Shown here: positions 20,275 through 32,115 of the stretch, one piece after another
Layout of the letters: every line of letters starts with the position of its first letter
Numbering within the stretch: position 1 is the first letter of the stretch
Source: Gracilaria gracilis
Taxonomy: Eukaryota; Rhodophyta; Florideophyceae; Gracilariales; Gracilariaceae
DNA length: 64,000 nt
Reading direction: 5' to 3'
Assembly: GCA_030374805.1 (NCBI GenBank)
Contig: JARGSG010000053.1
Coordinates: forward strand, 248,001 to 312,000
The notes under the pieces: model-generated
What the model saw: the letters and a program-made list of their open reading frames with translations, nothing else
Told to the model about the DNA's origin: nothing
Database searches by the model: none
Position numbers and translations under genes: made by a program

Positions 20275-22260
20275 TTACTGGTCAGGAGCAGGCTCCTGGA
20301 CCAGCATCGCGGGTTGTATCGGTTGTGGTAAGTACGTCTGGCGAGGCTGTCTGCCCTGGCGATATCCTACGTTGTCCCTTAGGATATCAGGTTTCCGTCC
20401 GGTCTGGTAGGCACTATAATAGCCTTCCTCCCGGCTTTGCTGATATTTAGCCTCCCTTGCGGTCAACAGTGTCTCTTTTAGGTCCGCTAGGAGCAACTGC
20501 CAACAGTTGGGCTCCCGTGAAAAGCAATTCCGACACGGTATAACCGGTGCCTGCCCTTGGGGTTGCTGCGTCCGAAAACTGGCAGGGCTAAAGTAAGACC
20601 GAACGGAAGGAGCCGTCGTTGAGGCCAATGGCGTAGTGGGAGGCGAGCGCATGGAGAACGCGTGGGAAAACGCGAGGACATGTTCCTCGCCTTCATTCGA
20701 TACGAAACGGATCGATTCCGACAGGGTATCGATACTGTGAACCTTCCAAGTGGTACGAGAGAACTCTTTCGGAGTGGTTGGTTTTTGAGTATCCACCGGA
20801 ACAGAATGTCGACGTGAGGCACGATTGGTGTCTCCGTACGATTCCGCCTAACGGGTAAGTGCATCTTATCCGATATGGGCATGCGAGCTGAGGTGATTCC
20901 TCACCTTTGAACGTATGGCGGCAAGGAGACCTTCAACGAAGATCCCCTTTAAATTCCGATCAATAAAAACGTTCCCACAGCGGAGCGCTTTCGTCCAGAG
21001 CTTCTGGGCGAACTCCGTTTCGGACATGCAAGACACTTGGCAGTAGAGAGTGACCTCCGTGGCCGCGTCGGCAATGATCTCATCCGTTGCGTACGTGGTC
21101 AACAGGAAGTCGACTACCTCTTCGTAGCTATGGAGAGACTCATCCCGAGGAGAGTCGACGGTTCCAGACTCACCTTTGAGCCGACACTGTACCAGAACGG
21201 GTACCTGTCCGGTCAGATAAAACTGGAAACACCAGAGGGCTGCCCCCTCAGTGAGTTCGTTATGGTTGCAAGCGGTTTTAAACCGCGGCAAGAAATTGAG
21301 CACCGAAATCGGATCTGCCCTGGAAAAGGAATGACCCTTCATCTGGACATTCTATTTCTTTTGGTATCGCGCAATCACGCGTGCCACCCGCGAATTGTTC
21401 GTTTGGCTCCTTCTCAGTAACCTGTACGTACGGTAGTCCACCACTTTCGCGAACTTCTCGTTCAAGGGCCTGATGCGTTCCAGCATCAACCTGTCCGAAC
21501 GGGAACAACACCGATCTGAATTCCCCCTCCGTCGACGGCTGCTGGGGTGTCGGTCGACTTCCGAATCCGTGCGGTCTTCATCCGACGATGACTCCGAAGA
21601 GGCTGAGTCCGTTCTGGCTGACCGTCGCCTTCTTTGGCTGCGGCGATCCTTCCGTTTACGGGGCGCGCCATCCGAATCGGAACTTCCCCTTGGTGTACTG
21701 CCTCTGCGGCGGCGATTCCTCCTCTCGTCGTAGGAATCTCCTGAGCTTCCGTCCGGATCGTCCTGCGGGTTGACTGGCGGGAGGTACACTCCGGTCGGAC
21801 CATTCGTCGGGCCCTTCTTCAGTTCCGGTCGGTGTTGCCTCTCATCGCTAATGAGTGCATTATCCTTACGGTCAATAAATGATTTGGGTGGGTGGGTTGG
21901 CAGGTGTACTACCGGAGCGGCGAGTCCCGAATGTACCATGTTGGGAACGTTCCAATCGGGCGTGGTGAACGCTTCCGAACCATAATTGGAGATTCCACGA
22001 GGAATCTTGGGCTCCGGACCATAAGGGTCCAGGATCCCTTCATGAATCCCTTGATGTTGGTGCGAAGAAGACTGAACCGGCTGGCTCCGAAAACCTGTTT
22101 CGATGCGGGTATGGTACAACGCAGCACAGCATGAACCAAACTTGGTAATGCCGCTTCCACGACCGCGCGAAGGACCGGCGCCTGACATGTTGTGATGCTT
22201 ACACCGAGGGGGTAATTGAGACGCCGGGCACTCAACCGCAAGGGTGAACCAAATTGGCAT
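20275..22260 (-). pseudogene. Gypsy gag
   Basis: Frame zero runs from about 22260 with a Ser/Arg-rich region (GSSDSDGAPRKRKDRRSQRR), a TAG at about 21352, and then a capsid-like domain (FSRADPISVLNFLPRFKTAC) that matches DDPILVLDFLSRFV of the element at 44.3 kb. A further segment (20796-20275) has CRNCFSREPNCWQ, a knuckle-like cysteine cluster. An overlapping minus-strand frame at 22516-22232 may be the true amino terminus, shifted. It would form the virus-like particle core. Confidence 0.7.
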
Positions 22261-22490
22261 TTTTATTCACAATGGGTGAGTCGCCAGAGCTGATGCTCAA
22301 AACCTCCACGCGTTCAAGGCTCCATGCTGGTTCAACCAGTAAGGTATCGGCATTGGTCGCCGAGTACGCGCCGTCCCTTGGGGTTACCTCTTCCAGCTGA
22401 CCAAAATGGGGAACCGACAAGCGTCGCGTACCACTACTGGTGCGAGCCCGTACGCAGGTACCAGGGCTACCCACGTGGTTCAGAAAAGAA

Positions 22491-22503
22491 TTGAGGGTCA
22501 CCA
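22491..22503 (-). promoter_or_regulatory. Candidate primer-binding site of the second gypsy element
   Basis: On the minus strand TGGTGACCCTCAA lies upstream of gag and begins TGG, as complements of tRNA 3' ends do. Which tRNA would prime cannot be told by eye. Confidence 0.4.
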
Positions 22504-22507
22504 TAAA

Positions 22508-23481
22508 TGGGTTCAACCTTGTCGGTCAGGCGAGAAGCCACGGCGGCGCGAGCCAGCACAAACAAACCGCAAGGGGTAAAAAGGTAACCAGGAAGGGTAA
22601 CGGTGAAACAACCTCGAAGGAGACAGCGGCAGCACCTCGAAGGGACGGAGACGGAATATCAAACAAACAGCGAGACAAGCCGCAACCAAGGGGTCGCCAA
22701 AATCCTTCACGGTACAGCCCGCACAGGAACTCAAAGTCGCGCGGCGTACCTCAATGAATGTGCCGACGCAAGAACGGCGGTAGAAGCCCTGAATCCGTAA
22801 AGGTGTACGCTACCGCTGCTGGTGGTCGAATCACGAATGTACACAACGGGCGCGCGTCGCGGCCAAAACCACGAATGGGAAAGGGGAAGCCGTTGTCCGT
22901 GTTGACCCAAACGGTGAACAGGCATGCTCCGTATCGCAGAGCGAGCGCAACGCACAGCACGAAATGGTACGAGGGCTGCGCCATTGACCATATTGGTACG
23001 ACAATGCAACCAAATTGGTTGGAGAATGTAGGAGCCACGAGGGCGTGGCTCAGGGTAGGAATGGGGTCTGTAGTACAATGAGGCCTCAATGGGTTAGTGC
23101 CACGTGGGCCTATTTGTGCCCCTTCCTGGCTGCACTTCATCCAGTTGGTATTCTCTGTTTTATATTTTATAATTTCTATTTTGTAATTTAGTTTAGCTTA
23201 ACATTGCTGGCCCATGACAGTAGGTCATGGGCGCAGCCGATGACGCCATGCCCGCATGGAAAATCGGCGTCGGTGCACCTTGTATATATTGTGGTGCACC
23301 TCCGCTTTCCCCTCGGGTACTGTAAAGTCAGGCACAATTAGGGCAGTAACTATACCATTTTGGTCACTTGCTACTCTATTACTATTCAGGGTTTACCGCG
23401 CGTCGACGTCTACTACCGTACACCTCCACGGCATAGACTAGTTGCCCCACCGTTTACCCCTGCGGGTTTCAGGTGCCGTAC
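22508..23481. other. Non-coding stretch, possibly the 5' LTR of the second gypsy element
   Basis: It starts TGGGTTCAACC on the plus strand, four bases beyond the candidate primer site, so a 5' LTR is expected here. It includes an AT-rich patch near 23.16-23.21 kb and a TATATA near 23.28 kb. It does not align by eye with 15.1-16.2 kb. No gene is recognisable. Confidence 0.35.
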
Positions 23482-24332
23482 TGTGGAGCAACGCCTTTGT
23501 CGGGAAAAGCGCAATATCACGAAGACGTTCGGAATTTTCCCCTCGATAAGGTAACACAGCGAACGGAGCACTCCGGGAATTACACAGCTAAGCCGGGTGT
23601 AAATCCAAGGTCAAACCGTCAGGACTAGCGTCGGAGCGTTTATACTGGGCAGTAGTCGGTAGAGATACACATGTTCACCCATTCACGAGATGAGTCCTCG
23701 GAAGAGAGTAGAACGGCAACGACAAGGTGTCGGAAACAGCCCTCTGAGAACAGGGCAAAAAGATGAACCCAAAAAGGGGAGAAAGAGAACCACCAGAGTG
23801 GGGAACAGAGGGAGGTTAAAGCAAACCTAATACATGGGCGAGTATACGACAATAGATGGGAACGAGACACACAAATAATGGTTACACTCTGAGGGCCACA
23901 AGGGTGGGTAACTATACGTGAACAACAAGGTAGTCACTCGACTTGGAGGTGAACAATCCGCGAAGGCGTGAAAGTTAGAGCCAGAAGCCCTTGCTTTGCA
24001 AGGGGCAATATATTTGCGGGAGCATGGCTCAACCCTCTAAGTACTGAGCTCGGCGCACCACTGACAGTTGGTGCGCCGGGCAAATTAATCAATAAAATAT
24101 CTAAGTAAATACAGCAATGCCGGATGCATTGCCTCCGGCATATCTGTGCTACACGTTTGCTAGTCACACTCGCTAAGCGGCGCCTCGAGTGATGCAGTAC
24201 ACGTGTACATCCGTGGATATTACCCCAGTGAGGCGACACGCTAACAGCGGTGTAGCTCACATATATCTACTAACGCATGATGCAGAAATTAACTAAGTAC
24301 CTCAAATCGCCTCCAAGGAGTGTTGTTCTTCA
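23482..24332 (-). repeat. LTR of the large gypsy family (851 bp), third copy
   Basis: It shares the start TGTGGAGCAACGCCTTTG, the CCGGGAAT...ACAGCTAAGCCGGG block and the end CTCCAAGGAGTG...TTCA with the two 863-bp LTRs at 34.9 and 45.5 kb. It has more substitutions and small gaps than those two have from each other. Only one LTR is present, followed by about 220 bp of internal sequence, so the rest of that element is deleted. Confidence 0.88.
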
Positions 24333-24367
24333 TATCCCCTTCCTTAGGAGTGAGCTGCGCCGTCACG

Positions 24368-24550
24368 ATGGCTAATGGAACTCCAAACGATGGGCATAAA
24401 AGCGCATCTCCGAAGTTTTCGGATTCCATCTCGCCTCGCGAAGACCAAGTCACTACCACTCCAAAGCGCAAACCGCGCTCCAGCGACGACCATTCCTGTT
24501 CACAACAGTCTGCTTCTCGCTTTGCGCGACTGAAATTGGAGCCTGTATGA
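24368..24550 (+). pseudogene. Truncated antisense gene of the gypsy family
   Basis: The ATG lies 36 bp inside the LTR edge, at the same place as in the large element. Of its 60 codons about 47 match the start of the gene at 35808: HGHKSASPK, SDS, SPREDQVTTT, PRSSDD and QSASR are shared. Similarity stops after residue 50 and a TGA follows. The differences are protein-level substitutions and not stops, consistent with past selection, though too short to prove it. Confidence 0.7.
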
Positions 24551-26960
24551 ACGAAACACGATAGTGTTTGCGATCCATCAGAACGAAAGCAACGTGAAAA
24601 CCGTTGAGCACTCAAGAAAGTTCAAGACTGGTCGGTTGAGTTTTTTCACGGTATCTTGATGAAAAAACTGCTTGTTCTCCGGGACACCCCTCTTTCAGCT
24701 GCAGTTGGCGATCACAGAAGTTCACGATACCACCTCCGGTGGTGTGGGTCGGGGTCACTACACCGTGAGTGGTCATAGTTCAATCGTTAACCGCCTTCGT
24801 GTGCTTTTTGTGTTGGTCCGTGGTTCGCGGTTCAAACATGAGCCTGCCGCTCTTCCCGCCGGTTTAATACAGCAACGCACACAGCACTCGGTGACAAGCG
24901 CACGCGCGTTCGGCAATGAACAGTTCCACATCGCGCTCGATGCCACAGCCAGCGCGTTTGTTGACTTCGTTGGGCGCAGCGACTGCCCGTCCATGAGCAG
25001 CTCTTCATACTTTTTCGAAACCGCGCATCGGCGCTGTAGGTAGCAGTGTCTGCTACATCTGGGAATTGGTACCGTTGGTATTGATACGCAACACATGACG
25101 TGAAATTGGATCGCCGTTTTAACAAAGCGATTGTTGGCACCCCCCACTGGCAACGCCAACTGGGCGAGAAAGGTTGAGATTATTTTCCAGCTCGATCTGT
25201 TAGACGTCCGTGTTGGCAAAGAAGAAGAACGGCGAGCAAAAAAATTAAGTGCGGCGGCGGAAATCGGCCCTTATTGCTTGTAGTACCGTGTTAACCCTTG
25301 TGGGTGAAGGGTTACCTGTGACTGAGCGCTGTGAAATACGTCATCTCTGAACATGAGGAACCGGCGTTGATTATACAACATTAAATATACAAAACTCTTC
25401 TAAGTTTCGAAAGGAGTTTTCAGGAGAATTCTTTAGTATTTAATAGACCTTCTACAAAGTTGGTCGGTTTCCAGGCGGTCACACGTCAGAATACTATATA
25501 ATGCATTGGTCCTATCAAAAAGCAAACTGTTTATGCAGATTAATAGTTCCTGAGGTGGTGATAAATGTTTGACCTAAAATACAAAACGAACATGCAACAA
25601 TGTAATAATATGATATGTGCTGCAATAAATCCAGTATTGCCGACTATAATCTAAGGGCGAACTGTAAACTCCGTACTAGGTCAGCTTTTGTGTTGGATAG
25701 TCTTTGAGGAGTTAGTAGGTGTTTTGTATCTTTGCACAAAAGAACGAAATCGACAAGTGCACATCTTGGTAGCAATGATGTCTGAAAAGCAGTTTATGGT
25801 AGGATATGGTGTAAACCGAAGTTCGCACATACACGCCATAAAAATGTTTTGTTTCTCTTTTGTCCAACACGATTATTACAGACCCGCTTCAAAAATACAT
25901 GCTTTTTAGAAGAAGTGAACATGTTGCCTAGTCTCTCCAACGAGTACTTATTCTCGGCGTTTATTATTTATAAAGGTTAACGGTTAAACAAATACAAATT
26001 AGAAAACGTTGCCAACCGTAATGCTTTTACATCGAATCTGTGTTAAAGTTATATTAATCAAGCTTTCGAATATATGGCTTAAAACAGTAGAAGGTTTTTC
26101 TGGAAAGCTTTTTCGATCATGTGAAAGGTCGACATCTATTTTTTTAGTTGGTTAAAATTTTCAACGTGAAAAAACAACTACTGTTATGTAGAGAGACACT
26201 TTGGAATCAAGTTTTTGTTTGTGCATGGCAAGCAATATATAAATTTATTTATTTCTTTCCGATAATACTAAACCCATAAATGTTTTAACTTTATTTCGGG
26301 TTTGCGAACCGAAAACATCAAAGTCATTAACTCACAGTTGATATTTATGCGGAAAATATAATTGGTGGTTCTAATGTTTATGTTCTTTTCGTTAGCGTAT
26401 TACTGCTTTTTAAACAAGTTAAAAGGTTGGAAAGAATAGATGCTTAGGGAGATTGGTACTCTTTCACTGGTTCAAACCCAATTTTTGGTCATGCTGCACT
26501 TTGTGTAGTTAGCACACTTTCAAAGTATCCAGTTTTGGCAAGGCTTTGTTTATTAGGCCTCTTACAACTGTTTTATTATGAAATTTTATATACCTAACTT
26601 TGTTTTGTAAAGGAAATATTATAGGTGTTACTGAGAAATATTTGAGGTGCATTAATTTCTTTTAAGAAAAAGCAAAAAACGCAAAATTTTATTTGCATTC
26701 AAAGAGAGCTTGGTGCTAGTGAAAGAGTGAGTTTCCGTGACTGGGAAAACGGGAAGCTCCAGACGGAAACTTACGCGGAAACTACAGCAAGTGCGCGTGG
26801 ATCAGTTTTATTGGCATGTCTCGTCCTTACAGTTTCGCGTTTCCAGTTTCATAAAGTTACAGAACGCCCCTAAAGGGCTACAAGCGTACGGCACTGACCT
26901 GTTTTTCAACCTTCGAATATTGAGCGTGGTTGCTTTTGCCTGCTGCTGTGCCCTGCCTCA
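24551..26960. other. Unassigned stretch, no recognisable gene
   Basis: The first 700 bp are GC-richer and hold overlapping open frames on both strands (plus 24672-25043; minus 25219-24773, 148 codons) without any family resemblance. From 25.3 kb onward it is AT-rich with many stops. I cannot name anything in it. Confidence 0.5.
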
Positions 26961-26984
26961 AACGTTTTCTACGGCAAAATGACT

Positions 26985-27375
26985 GCTTCCAAGTTTGACT
27001 CTCTTTGACTTACCACGCAGTCAAAGTGTCCCTTACAGTATGTTTGACTGGCATTCAAATGTTTGAGTGCTAACACCAGTCAAACACTTGAATGCATTCA
27101 AAAGCTTCCAAAAGAATCCATTCAAAATATAGAACGCCGTCAAAGGCTTCGGTTGGTTAGCCATTTAAACTTTTGACTGCGGTCAAAAGCTTCGTTGATT
27201 AGGCATTCAAACTTTTGACTGCAGTCAAAAGCTTTGCTGATTGTGGGAACACAAAAACCACTAGGCCAAATGTTTGGTGTGAACTGTAGGCAGTCTGCAG
27301 CTCTACCACGCATATGAACTCCCACACTGATTATACATTCAATCTTTTGACTGCTGCCAAAACATACAGGCAAAT
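26985..27375. repeat. Left subterminal repeat array of the hAT element
   Basis: There are many copies of TTTGACT and its complement AGTCAAA, several as palindromes such as CTTTTGACTGCAGTCAAAAG. They resemble the subterminal transposase-binding motifs known from Ac and other hAT elements. Confidence 0.8.
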
Positions 27376-27582
27376 CAAATAACCTATAATTCTAGCATTT
27401 TATGGCACAAAATGTTGCTCCACATTGAGAAAAAAACGTGCACACCGCCGTCGTGATGAACTTATACAATACCACTCTCTCTACTGCAGAAAATTGCCAT
27501 ACATTCTTCTTCCTTCTATCTGTCACACCCACAGCAATTGCCCTAATTTTGTCGTTACTCAAAACTACTTGGAATCTGCATC

Positions 27583-29884
27583 ATGTCTTCATCAGAACTG
27601 CAAAGTTCAAACGTATCGAACACACTGCAATCTACCCAACCAAAAGAATACAACAACTCTACATTGCACCTATATAAGGAACGCCTTCAAAAGTTCATTC
27701 CTCCTCTCCAGTTTTCTGTGCTGCAGTTTCCTTCCGACAGATCTTGCAGATCTGTCATATATGATTCAGGTGTCGTGGTAGAACATGAAATCACGAAGAA
27801 TCGAAATTGGCATTGTTTGGCACACAGATGTTAAAGTGTTATCCAACTGAAGAAGAGTTACACAAATATAATTGATCATCTTAAAGTGCAACACAATACC
27901 ATTTTGAGACGTTCAAAAAAATGGAGAAGACAAGAGAAGAGTTTGTTAACCAAAGAACGTCCACTATTTATAAGAACAAATCCAACGCCGTTTCATTCTC
28001 TCAATTTGGTTCGATTAATGATCAGGAAGTCCCTCCCTTTCTCTCTGGTAACTTGTCCAGAGTTTAGAACTTTCGTTGGGTTCTTTGATCAACGATCGGA
28101 GTTCAACAGTCGAATGCACCCTGGTTCTATTCGAAAACTAATTGTTGAAATGTACAGTGCAGCACTTTGTTCATTTAAGGGGAAACTGAAACAGAAAATG
28201 TCTTTCACACCGTTACCTTTTTTACATATCAATATAGACCTTTGGACATCAAAGCTTTCCAACGACAAGTTTTTCGGAATACGTCTATTTTATGTAAGCC
28301 GGCAGTGGGAACCAAAGTCTATTTTGCTGGCAGTGCGACATTTTTGTCCATCTGGTGATCTCCTGACAAGTAAGCGCTTGTCTGACGTTCTACAGTTGTG
28401 GACGAACAACATATTGTTGGAATATAATGTGAGTTATTGTAACATTATATCTACAGCGTCTGACAGTGGCTCGGATGTAAAGCGACTTTGTTCCGTTCTC
28501 CTGCCAGGTTCATGGGACTGGTGTTTACCTCACATGCTCAACTGCGTACTTGTTGAGGCTTTTGGTACTGCTTTGAGTAGCGACAATATTCGGAACATGG
28601 GGGCACGAGGATTGTTGAAAGATGTGAAGAAAATTATAGAGCATGTGAACAAAAGCTCTGTCATGAAAGAAAAGTTTAAGGAGACACAGGAAAAGAATAA
28701 CGGAAAAAGTTTGTAAATTGCTGTTGGACGTTTCACACCGATGGCTGTCAACCGTTCGGTTGCTTGAACGGTTTCTGAGGCTGTGGGGGTCGGTGGTATT
28801 ACACTATGAACGAAATGAAATGAAGACGTTTCCTCTGATGGCTGAGAAGGAAAACATTGTGGAGCTATTTTCATTAACGCTCCCTGTGAGCGAAATTATG
28901 AAGCAAGCGCGGTGCACGACTTTTCTGTCAGGTATCGATGCTTTCCTGGCGTTGTGTCGCTTGAACAAACATCTGCTTGACTGTGATGCCCCTTTAGAAA
29001 TTATGATCCTTCGTTCGAGCATTACTACTCTCCTAACCGCCAGATTCTGACCAGAAGTTCGTTGGCTCTTTGCAATTTAACGAGACACACACGCACTCAA
29101 GAAACGTTTTTACGAAGGTTATAAAGGTACTTTGCGTTCTACTATGTTGGAGATGCAGGTCTTCATGCATGTGGTTTATAGGAGACTGAACTGTTTAGAT
29201 TATATTTTGGACTCTTTCGAAGCAGATCAGCAGAGGAATCGCATCATGGACGAAATTGCTGATCTCTGCATCAAGTGTCAAAACGCAAAAAATGGTGGCG
29301 AGAACGAAATTGAGGGACAGTTGAGTCATGCAGATAGCAATCACGGGCAAGAGACCCCGGTGGTCGAGAAAAGTAGAAAGGTCAACAACCTTTGGGATTT
29401 CGAAGAGTTTGCATGTGATGAAACACCTTTGGATGATTCTCTTACTATTACAGAAGACTTCATCTGGGCAGATATTAATGCTTACTTAGAAAACGAACGG
29501 GCTCGTCCAGGAGATGTTACGCCATGAAATCTCTTGAACTGGTGGCGAGCAAAAGAATCGAAGTATCCCAATCTCAGTCTCGTTGCCCGCGCCGTCCTTG
29601 GCCATCCTGCTTCTTCCGCCCAAATTGAGAGAGATTTTGGAACCGCTGGAACCTTTCTAAGCAGTTGCCGAAGCAAACTAGATTCCGCGTTCGTAAACAT
29701 GACGCTATTCCTCCACTGCAATCTCGACCTTGTTCCAAGCGATGTCCCGGAGCTTTCAAACACTGAATGGAAATCCTACATTCCATCGCGGAGGTTGGTA
29801 GGGAACGCAGATACACATCCTGTTTTGGATGTCATTTTCAACGAAATTGATGATTTCGATCTTGGGTTGTTGCAGTACCTGTGA
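27583..29884 (+). pseudogene. hAT transposase, decayed
   Basis: The N-terminus contains a BED-type zinc finger: a cysteine pair in WHCLAHRC, an in-frame TAA, then TNIIDHLKVQHN with two histidines. The catalytic region shows LHINIDLWTSKLS (first Asp), STASDSGSDVKRL (second Asp) and WCLPHMLNCVL (the C..H motif of hAT), then LDVSHRWLSTVRLLER in a second frame after a +1 shift near 28710. TGA at 29048, TAA near 29079 and TGA at 29525 follow in that frame. The C-terminal dimerisation domain is well preserved: WWRAKESKYPNLSLVARAVL and SSAQIERDFGTAG. The total would be near 700 residues. Confidence 0.88.
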
Positions 29885-30134
29885 ATTGTGAACGAAGAAC
29901 ACTTTTGTAGCGTAACAATATTTTTTTCCCTGCTTCCCACTGTTTGTGAACAACTAATGGGCGATCTAGCAAGCGCTACAAGTCTATCCACTTTGAAACA
30001 TTTGGCCACTACCATCAGCACCGTTGAACCACTTTTGTGTGATATAACCGACCTAGATAATATGAAAAACGCCGTCATTTGACCGAATGATGTCATCCAT
30101 TGAGTTGGAATCTTGAAAAAGCAGCCAGTAACGT

Positions 30135-30765
30135 TTACTGTCTCTGAAGACGTTCGTAGCGAGCGAACTGAGTTTTCTTAAATTTGTTTTGGGTATACAC
30201 GACGGGAACTTCTGTGACCAACCAATCTTCTGACCCGGGCGGCATTTTTGTGGCTATAACGGGGATGGTGGACTTTGCTGGTTCTTTTGAAATGAAGCTC
30301 TCGGGATGTTGTCTGCCCAGGAAGGATATGAAGTACTTCAGCACCTATTCCGCCATCCCGTTTCGCTTTGGTCCAAGAATTACGGTCTTTCTTTCAATTA
30401 CTCTTCTTATGGTGACTTCATCTTGTTCACGTGGTAGACGTGTGAGCTGAACGGAAACAGAACGGTCAAAATGCAGCTCTCTAAAGTTTGTGTCAATTTG
30501 AGGTCAACAGGGATAGAAGGGTCAGATTGCAAGTCAGAAAAGCAGTTCAATGCGTGCTGAGAAGCCCGAACGACGAAAGAGGTGGTGAACAGAGAAGATT
30601 GGTTGTAAATGGGTCCTTACAGACCATTAACGCTTTTTGAAATCGGCGCAGGGGCTTGTCGAGTTTTTGGAGTAGTTTGTTTAGTTCTCGCAAATGGGCA
30701 ATAATGGTTTCTTCGCATTGTTTCTTACATTGTTCCCAGAGCGTCATAATGATTTCGAATGGCAT
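30135..30765 (-). pseudogene. Second gene inside the hAT element (unknown)
   Basis: Two minus-strand pieces look coding. The first starts with an ATG at 30765 (MPFEIIMTLWEQCKKQCEE, then HLRELNKLLQKLDKPLRRF) and ends near 30620 at a potential GTAAGG donor. The second covers about 30455-30135 (LHFDRSVSVQLTRLPREQDE, RKTVILGPKRNGMAE, one TAG, then FISFLGRQHPESF and STIPVIATKMPPGSEDW). The splice between them does not keep frame in any way I could find. The gene converges with the transposase. No family is recognised. It could be an accessory gene of the element or a captured host fragment. Confidence 0.4.
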
Positions 30766-31464
30766 GAAACCGTGAAAAACGTGTGTTTCTCAGTTTCGGG
30801 GTTGTCGTTTTCCGTTCGTGCAAAAAAAGAACTTTGAAGCTTCAATGATACGATTGAGGCAGTGCCGCTAGAATGCGAGAGAGGAAGGCGTTCTTCTCTT
30901 TGCGTCTTAGGAGATACTAGACACAAATTAACTCAGGAACGAGAATTCCAAGAGCGTATTTGATAGTGGGTATTTTTTGGCATACAATGAGTTCTCTATT
31001 CAGGCAGTCTTTTGCTGCAGGCGGCTGGGGCATTGTTGATCGTTATCTGCATGGTTTTAGTACAAGGATTTGTTAATGCTCTGTGGGGTTTTGGTTTGCT
31101 CGTTTTTCTGGAGCTCGGTTCTTTGTGTTGACTGTAGGAGCAAGGACTTAGAAGAGGTTGTTTGATTTTGGGCGTGATATGTTGACGTGTTTTATCACGG
31201 GATTTCCATGGATACATCGGAAATTGTGCTCCAGGCAACGGGTTTAGGAGGTAGGTTGTTCTGGATTACGTGGCGTACGGCGGGTGAACTTTCAATGGGC
31301 GTTTTACGTGAATCTAAAAGGCGGAGTGTTGTAAATAGCTTAGCTGCGGCGCGCAAAGATGTCCGGACGCCGCATCTGCTTGTCGATGGAGAACGTGCTC
31401 GGCGGTGTCAATAGCAGTCAAGCGTTTTCGTCCAGGGCAGTCAGTAGTGCTTTGATTTCAGCTC

Positions 31465-31770
31465 TACTTTTGAGTGCGATACCAGTCAAACTTTTGGCTG
31501 CATTCAAAGATGATGGTTAGTGTTTCAGTCGAACTTTTGACTGCATCCAAGGAGGATGGTTAGTGTTTCAGTCGAAATTTTGACTGCATCCAAGGAGGAT
31601 GGTTAGTGTTTCAGTCAAGCTTTTGACTGCATCCAAAGAGGATCATTAGCGCTCCAGTCAAACTTTTGACTAAATTCAAAGAGGAGGGTTACTGCTCCAG
31701 TCAAACGAGGTTTTAGTTTGACTGTTCCAGATTTGAGAGCAGTCAAATATTTGACTGGAGTCAAATCACC
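31465..31770. repeat. Right subterminal repeat array of the hAT element
   Basis: The motif CAGTC(A/G)AAxTTTTGACTGCATCCAA with a following GAGGATGGTTAGTGTTT unit is repeated about every 55 bp at 31480-31690. More isolated AGTCAAA motifs extend towards the end. The regular spacing is not seen at the left end. Confidence 0.8.
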
Positions 31771-31793
31771 AGTCATTTCACCGTAGAACGTTT

Positions 31794-32115
31794 TCACAGG
31801 TTGTTATGCGCCTCGTCGTGGGGGTGTAGCATGTATACCAACAAGTTATTGAGTGCAACACCACGCCGCACATGGGCGTCATTTGAGCAATCCAGTATTT
31901 GCTGTTGGATCTCCGACATTCTTTCAGAGACACGTTTGACTGTTACATTGTTTCTCCTGAGCCAGAACGGAGGGTCGTGCATGCGGAGTTTTGGTGTTGC
32001 GGACCAGTCTGGCTGAAATTGTTCTGCAGAATACTGTTGATGCGTTCTGTTGATTTTGGAGCGAAATGCACATAAGTTAGACGCCCAAACAGAAACAAAA
32101 TGACGTAAACCTTTG
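31794..32115 (-). pseudogene. Possible coding fragment next to the hAT insertion
   Basis: The minus-strand frame ending in a TGA at the very edge of the hAT duplication reads like protein for about 105 codons (DPPFWLRRNNVTVKRVSERM, EIQQQILDCSNDAHVRRGV). The upstream end is unclear because of stops near 32115. No family is recognised. It may be the 3' end of a host gene or of an older repeat. Confidence 0.3.

Larger units (their letters stand above)
16228..22507 (-). mobile_element. Decayed Ty3/gypsy chromovirus on the minus strand
   Basis: The order read leftwards is primer site near 22.5 kb, gag, protease, RT, RNase H, integrase, chromodomain and polypurine tract. This is the gypsy order. 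Protein similarity to the element at 34.9-46.3 kb is evident in every domain, so the two belong to related families. Catalytic residues are lost in protease and RT, and in-frame stops are numerous, so it is an old copy. Confidence 0.8.
26961..31794 (+). mobile_element. Complete hAT DNA transposon with 8-bp target duplication
   Basis: The element is 26969-31786 (4818 bp). AACGTTTT is repeated directly at 26961-26968 and 31787-31794, the 8-bp duplication typical of hAT. The ends are inverted: CTACGGCAAAATGACTG on the left and the complement CTACGGTGAAATGACTG on the right (15 of 17 matches). It encloses a hAT transposase on the plus strand and a second gene on the minus strand, and both ends carry arrays of a TTTGACT/AGTCAAA motif. 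Stops and frameshifts show the copy is dead. Confidence 0.92.

Noticed and set aside
15076..23481. A matched LTR pair for the gypsy element at 16.2-22.5 kb
   Set aside because: The sequences on the two sides do not align by eye, so no pair is claimed; only the polypurine tract and its adjacent edge are used.
24770..24845. tRNA-like A box (TAGTTCAATCG) and B box (CGGTTCAAAC) about 50 bp apart
   Set aside because: The T arm and acceptor arm do not pair, and no SINE body or tail is seen, so I do not call a tRNA or SINE.
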